From: Gnetum montanum
Taxonomy: Eukaryota > Streptophyta > Gnetopsida > Gnetales > Gnetaceae
Reading direction: 5' to 3'
NCBI GenBank assembly: GCA_015680685.1
Contig: MNCI01000177.1
Span: 480,949-544,948, forward strand
DNA: 64,000 bases
Position 1 is the first letter of the stretch; each line of letters begins with the position of its first letter. Below the pieces are notes generated by a model. It saw nothing but the letters and a program-made list of their open reading frames with translations, was not told the DNA's origin and searched no databases. A program made the position numbers and the translations under genes. This document shows positions 60,102 through 64,000 of this stretch, one piece after another.

Positions 60102-60966
60102 TGATGGGATGCGATATCACATCTACCGCGATATCGCATCCCCCACAATATCGCGTACACGATATCGTAGTCCGCCAGCTCTCCCTTGTTTCGCATTAGT
60201 TTAGTTCCTTAGTGAAACTCTGGCAGTTTGATCCCTCCAAAGATAGAATATTTTTTAGTGTCTGCTTGCAGTGTGGTGATTGTAATTGTACGGCATTCTT
60301 TATTCGAGTGTGATGTACTTGGACATGCACATGACCGGAAATAAAGATCAAGGTTACTTCATCATTGTAGCATTCACTTTGTTTATTTATCTATTTAAAT
60401 GTTATTTACTACTTTCCTAATTAGTTTCTCTCATCCTTAAACTCCTAGTAATGCGGAATGAGTATGACTTGATTACGAGCATTTAAGTGTGACTACTTGG
60501 TAACCCAGCGGCGTACCTAGGATCTGCGCTTGGTAATCTAAGTGCTAGTCATGCATGAAGTCCAAGATGTGTATGGATAATCAAGGAACGAATGCTCATC
60601 GTACTTAGGCTAGTTTCGATTCTCTTGCCCTTTCCTCCTAGCTTAGCTTAGTTAATATTACTTTCCACTACCTTCAGGAGTAGCATTAAAATTAAAAACA
60701 CATCATACACCTCACTCTGGACTAAACCATACGTGAAAAATATAATACTAGTCTAGGTGGGAAGACNAAAACACATCATACACCTCACTCTGGACTAAAC
60801 CATACGTGAAAAATATAATACTAGTCTAGGTGGGAAGACAGTGAATTTTGACCTAAGGTTAACAATCCAGGTGCTACAACTAGTCCGTCTGCGAAGTTCG
60901 ATAGGATTGTGCATAAAAACTCTCGTATTCATATGGTTGAGTATAGGGGTATCTTACCACTCATCA
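60102..60966 (+). repeat. 5' LTR of E3
   Basis: TGATGGGATGCG to CTCATCA, about 865 bp including a suspected 72-bp artefact at the N. The U3 tip (60109-60172) has five GCGATATCGC-like palindromes. I see no clear TATA box. Confidence 0.8.
60695..60839. repeat. 72-bp identical repeat around a single N
   Basis: 60695-60766 and 60768-60839 are identical and separated only by N at 60767. Sister LTRs have this sequence once. It is most likely an assembly join that failed to merge overlapping ends. Confidence 0.8.
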
Positions 60967-60967
60967 T

Positions 60968-60985
60968 TGGCATTGTTGCCGAGGA
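60968..60985 (+). other. primer-binding site of E3
   Basis: TGGCATTGTTGCCGAGGA differs from the tRNA-Asp complement TGGCGCCGTTGCCGGGGA at three transitions. Confidence 0.8.
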
Positions 60986-61107
60986 TGGTGCTAGTTATCT
61001 AGATTAGTTATATCATACAAGGTTGCTATAAAGGACTTAACGATATATCTTTTAGAAAAAAAATAATTATTAAAAGTCACACGTAATTCACACAGAATTT
61101 CACAACA

Positions 61108-62415
61108 ATGCCTCTCCTACAAGATTATAATAATGCCACACTCAGTAAGGAAGTTCATTGGAGAACCAATGAACTATATTACAATGAAGATTGGAGTATA
61201 CAATCTGAAGTGGGGGTTTCTTATAAACATGAACAAAAACAATGTCATCCCAACACCCGAAAGCATAACTTACCTGATGACGATGAACCCCCACTGGCCA
61301 CTACAAGCTTAACACAAATACAAGAGGCTGTTCGAATCTCACATAGGCATCGTAAAGAGAGTCGTCTACCCAGGCTCAATGTAAACAACTTTCCTAAATT
61401 TTCAGGAGGCTATGACTTAGATTTGCATCAACATTTACAAGCCTTCTACGATGCCTACACATGGAATAACATTGATAATGGTTGGCAAAAACTCAAGCTC
61501 TTCCCTATGACACTCGTTGACCAAGCAAAAGTATGGTATAGATCATTAAAACCAAACTTAATACGACGTTGGTCAACAATGGTAGAAGTCTTTAACGAAA
61601 AATATCAAACCTACGCAATAGTGTCAGCCTTGAGAAAACAAATCTAAGGATGGAAACAAGCACAACATGAACCCTTGGACATGGCCTTAGAAAGATATTA
61701 TGCACTATTAAACAACTGTCCAAGCCATGGGTTTTCCGAGGAAAGGCTAATATACCATATCATTGATGCGCTACATAATGAAATAAGAGAGACCTTAGGG
61801 ATGTATGCCTAAGGTCAATTATACGAACTATGAATCCATAAAATCCAAGAGCTTATTAAGAGGGTAGTAAAAGAAGAAGGAGAATTAACTAGATGGAAGA
61901 GTGTTGAAAAACATCCATGGGACAAAAGTCTTAACTTAACAAAGGTCCATGATCATACCAAGGAGAAATCAACCAATCTCAAGGTAGAAACATCATCTTT
62001 TCCAATACAACAATCATTAGAAGAAGCTAAGGCAAAGATCAATAAGATGTTGGAGTGGACGTATCAAAAGTGTGGAGAAGGAGAATTAACTAGATGGAAG
62101 AGTGTTGAAAAACATCCATGGGACAAAAGTCTTAACTTAACAAAGGTCCATGATCATACCAAGGAGAAATCAACCAATCTCAAGGTAGAAACATCATCTT
62201 TTCCAATACAACAATCATTAGAAGAAGCTAAGGCAAAGATCAATAAGATGTTGGAGTGGACGTATCAAAAGTGTGGAGAATTTATCAACACCATGGGAGA
62301 TAAAGTTTTGACAACCCAAGAAGCAAGACAAAATATTAGACATTCAAAAAAAAGAATGAAGGGAATAAGTGCTCAACTGCCAATCCTACATATGAATGCA
62401 ACATATGCTATATGA
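61108..62415 (+). pseudogene. gag of E3, nearly open
   Basis: The ATG at 61108 starts MPLLQDYNNATLSKEVHWRT and stays open for 179 codons. The core has FPKFSGGYDLDLHQHLQAFY, LVDQAKVWYRSLKPNLIRRW and STMVEVFNEKYQTYA. The same frame continues after a TAA (61645-61647) through PLDMALERYYALLNNCPSHG and two further stops (near 61811 and 61829), to 62415. A 201-bp in-frame duplication (about 61878-62078 and 62079-62279) repeats a lysine-rich region ending MLEWTYQKCGE. With only three stops in about 436 codons it is the best preserved gag here. Confidence 0.8.
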
Positions 62416-63292
62416 TCACCCCAAAGGCCAATGCCAAATATTGTTACATCTACATGAGCATTGGGGAAACACGTTACATCCAGAGTTCATACAGAGATAC
62501 TATGTTCAATCATAGTGGCAATAATCCCAGTCATGGGGGAGACCACCACTAAACTAGAGACACCCTTCATATCATACAAATTCAAATGCTTATCATGTTC
62601 AACACCCTATTTCTCCAACTAGGCCGTCGCACTTTATCTCATCCCAATACTATTCTCCATAATACTATTAGCCCATACCTCCAACAAAACCACCACCTTG
62701 TACACCTTATACTCCTTCTAACTTTCAACATTCTCATCCTTTCCCTCCTTCCATAGTGCCACCAACTATTCCTAAGGTACTTGCACCACCGCAACAGCCC
62801 ATAAACAACACTTGTGCTACTACTACCAACAGTAGTGAGAAACCTCCTCAACATCCAAAGCACCCCTTCTTTAAACATGTCCATAAGAAGGGACAACATA
62901 ATTCAGAGGCCACTACATCTTCCAACTCAGCACAAGTCCCACACTGTGATGCACCTTTACCTTTGAACCCAACTCCTCATGTAACTTCGTCAGGGCCATC
63001 AACTCACACTCCAACAATCATATGGCCCAATGAACACAACCATGGGAGGCATCATCCTAATCCTTGCATATCATCTAACGGTCCTAAATATCATAGTGGG
63101 TCAACTCGTTCTCCAATAACTACATCATATAAATTACCCCACTATGCTCATTATAATCAAGTGTGTGAACCCCAAGGGGATAAGTATGACTGGGCCCCAA
63201 TACTTGCAACATGCAAGGATCCTCATCTTCCATTTATTAATCCTTGCCATCCTCAATTGATTAGTTGTGGGGGATATCCCCCATTTCAATGA
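62416..63292 (+). pseudogene. proline/histidine-rich linker of the E3 polyprotein
   Basis: An open frame 62756-63292 (opening with GTG, so its real start lies upstream) encodes a Pro/Thr/Ser/His-rich protein (for example PHCDAPLPLNPTPHVTSSGP) ending HPQLISCGGYPPFQ. It occupies the place of the linker before protease in C and E2. Its last residues are encoded by the post-pol block, so gag-linker runs directly into the polyprotein tail. It is in a different frame from gag. Confidence 0.5.
63261..63282 (+). other. conserved post-pol G-rich block (E3)
   Basis: TTAGTTGTGGGGGATATCCC matches the E2 block and follows gag-linker directly. Confidence 0.65.
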
Positions 63293-64000
63293 CAAGAAGA
63301 ATTAATAAATATTTTTCATTTTCTTTAACTTTTCAATTTTTGTTTTCCAGCCTTTCATTTTTCAACTTTTTGTTTTATCTTTTTATTTTTTTTGTGTTTT
63401 TGTCTTTTTACGTTTTTGTAAGTAATCTCGTCTATGAATAAAACACTCATGTGGATCATTGGTTGAGGTGTGTTCTATGTTATTAAGTCATGAGTGATCA
63501 ATTATTTGGAATAGTGAGCCCATTACACCCACTCATCCACTCTACAAATAAGAGGTTCTTTTCGAGGGGTATAGTTATATTCTTGATATTTCTAAAACCT
63601 AAAATTAATTTTGTGTTCATTGTACCCAAAATGAAGAAGGATGGACCAAGAGGGAATGAATAGGATGTGACATGAAGGGGACTTGTGGATTCTCTTTGCT
63701 GACATCTGTGGGAGTTGTCATGCAACCTGGTTGTACTAAGATCCTTGTAGATCTAATGAAAATAGGAGTAAGAGTAATCAAAAGGGCACTTGAAAATAAA
63801 ATGTTTTTCTAGGGGGTCCCACTGGAAAGACATGCACCCATTCCTAAAGGTTGGTGGCTTCTCTAGTTTTAGTAAAAAAGAAAAAGAAGAGAAAAAAAAA
63901 GGAAAAACAAAGTGCCACAAAACAAAAATCACTCCTCCCTTAAACAAAATTCCAAGTGATCATACGCCTTGTTATTATGGTACTCTCATAGTTTTTCATC
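63293..64000 (+). other. non-coding 3' region of E3
   Basis: T-rich repeats (63310-63420) and the following sequence align with the start of the E2 3' region. No gene is seen. Confidence 0.5.

Larger units (their letters stand above)
60102..64000 (+). mobile_element. LTR element E3, gag-only, 3' end off window
   Basis: It has a 5' LTR, PBS, gag with a long open start, a proline-rich linker frame and then the post-pol block at 63261. No protease or pol lies between them. The non-coding 3' region continues to the window end. Being innermost in the nest, it is the youngest of E1-E3, in line with its better preserved gag and PBS. Confidence 0.8.

Noticed and set aside
62528-62548. A second copy of the post-pol G-rich block inside the E3 linker (and at 9200-9225 in C), as direct repeats that could explain pol excision.
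   Set aside because: The gag-only elements keep both copies, so recombination between them cannot have removed pol; the linker copy is better explained as coding sequence.

Overview
The window is nuclear DNA of a large, repeat-rich plant genome. A conifer or other gymnosperm is my inference; it rests on the element types, the low GC, the C-to-T decay at CpG sites and the near absence of genes. I find no intact host gene. About 85-90% of the window can be assigned to retroelements, most of them nested and broken.

Layout. 1-4902 is the 5' LTR and internal part of a reverse-strand Athila/Tat-like Ty3/gypsy element (A). It sits in an older LTR (B, 4903-4927 plus 12367-13014). A second reverse element (C, 4928-12366) has both LTRs, a tRNA-Asp-type primer-binding site and a perfect TTTGG target duplication, and it split the same LTR only 25 bp from A. 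13015-16146 is AT-rich and holds an RTE-type LINE fossil. 16147-18260 is a broken caulimovirid-like (endogenous pararetrovirus) RT-RNase H reading frame. It runs straight into the 3' tail and LTR of a plus-strand Athila-like element (to 19396). 19397-23090 is element D (reverse, gag only). 24087-33207 is a complete Tat/Ogre-like element (F) with 1.64-kb LTRs and a perfect CCTAT duplication. It has gag and protease but no RT, RNase H or integrase, and carries several tandem arrays. 33213-36690 is LINE and SINE debris. 36694-37579 is a frameshifted fragment of an intron-containing host gene, next to a copia remnant. 37580-42955 holds two Ty1/copia remnants joined at a one-base assembly gap. 42956-64000 is a plus-strand nest: E1 (Athila-like with pol) contains E2 (nearly complete, with pol) in its 3' LTR, and E2 contains E3 (gag only) in its 3' LTR.

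How the parts relate. E1 and E2 carry gag-PR-RT-RH-INT. A, C, D and E3 have similar LTRs, tRNA-Asp-like primer-binding sites, homologous gag and the same G-rich block that follows pol in E1 and E2, but they have lost pol. F shows the same gag-without-pol state in a separate lineage. This fits non-autonomous, gag-bearing elements that once depended on pol-bearing relatives. The most unusual points are the caulimovirid ORF whose end looks homologous to the 3' tail of E2, the mutually complementary tandem arrays at the two ends of F's interior, and the fast-changing palindromic arrays at the U3 tips of the Athila-like LTRs. All boundaries and alignments were made by eye.
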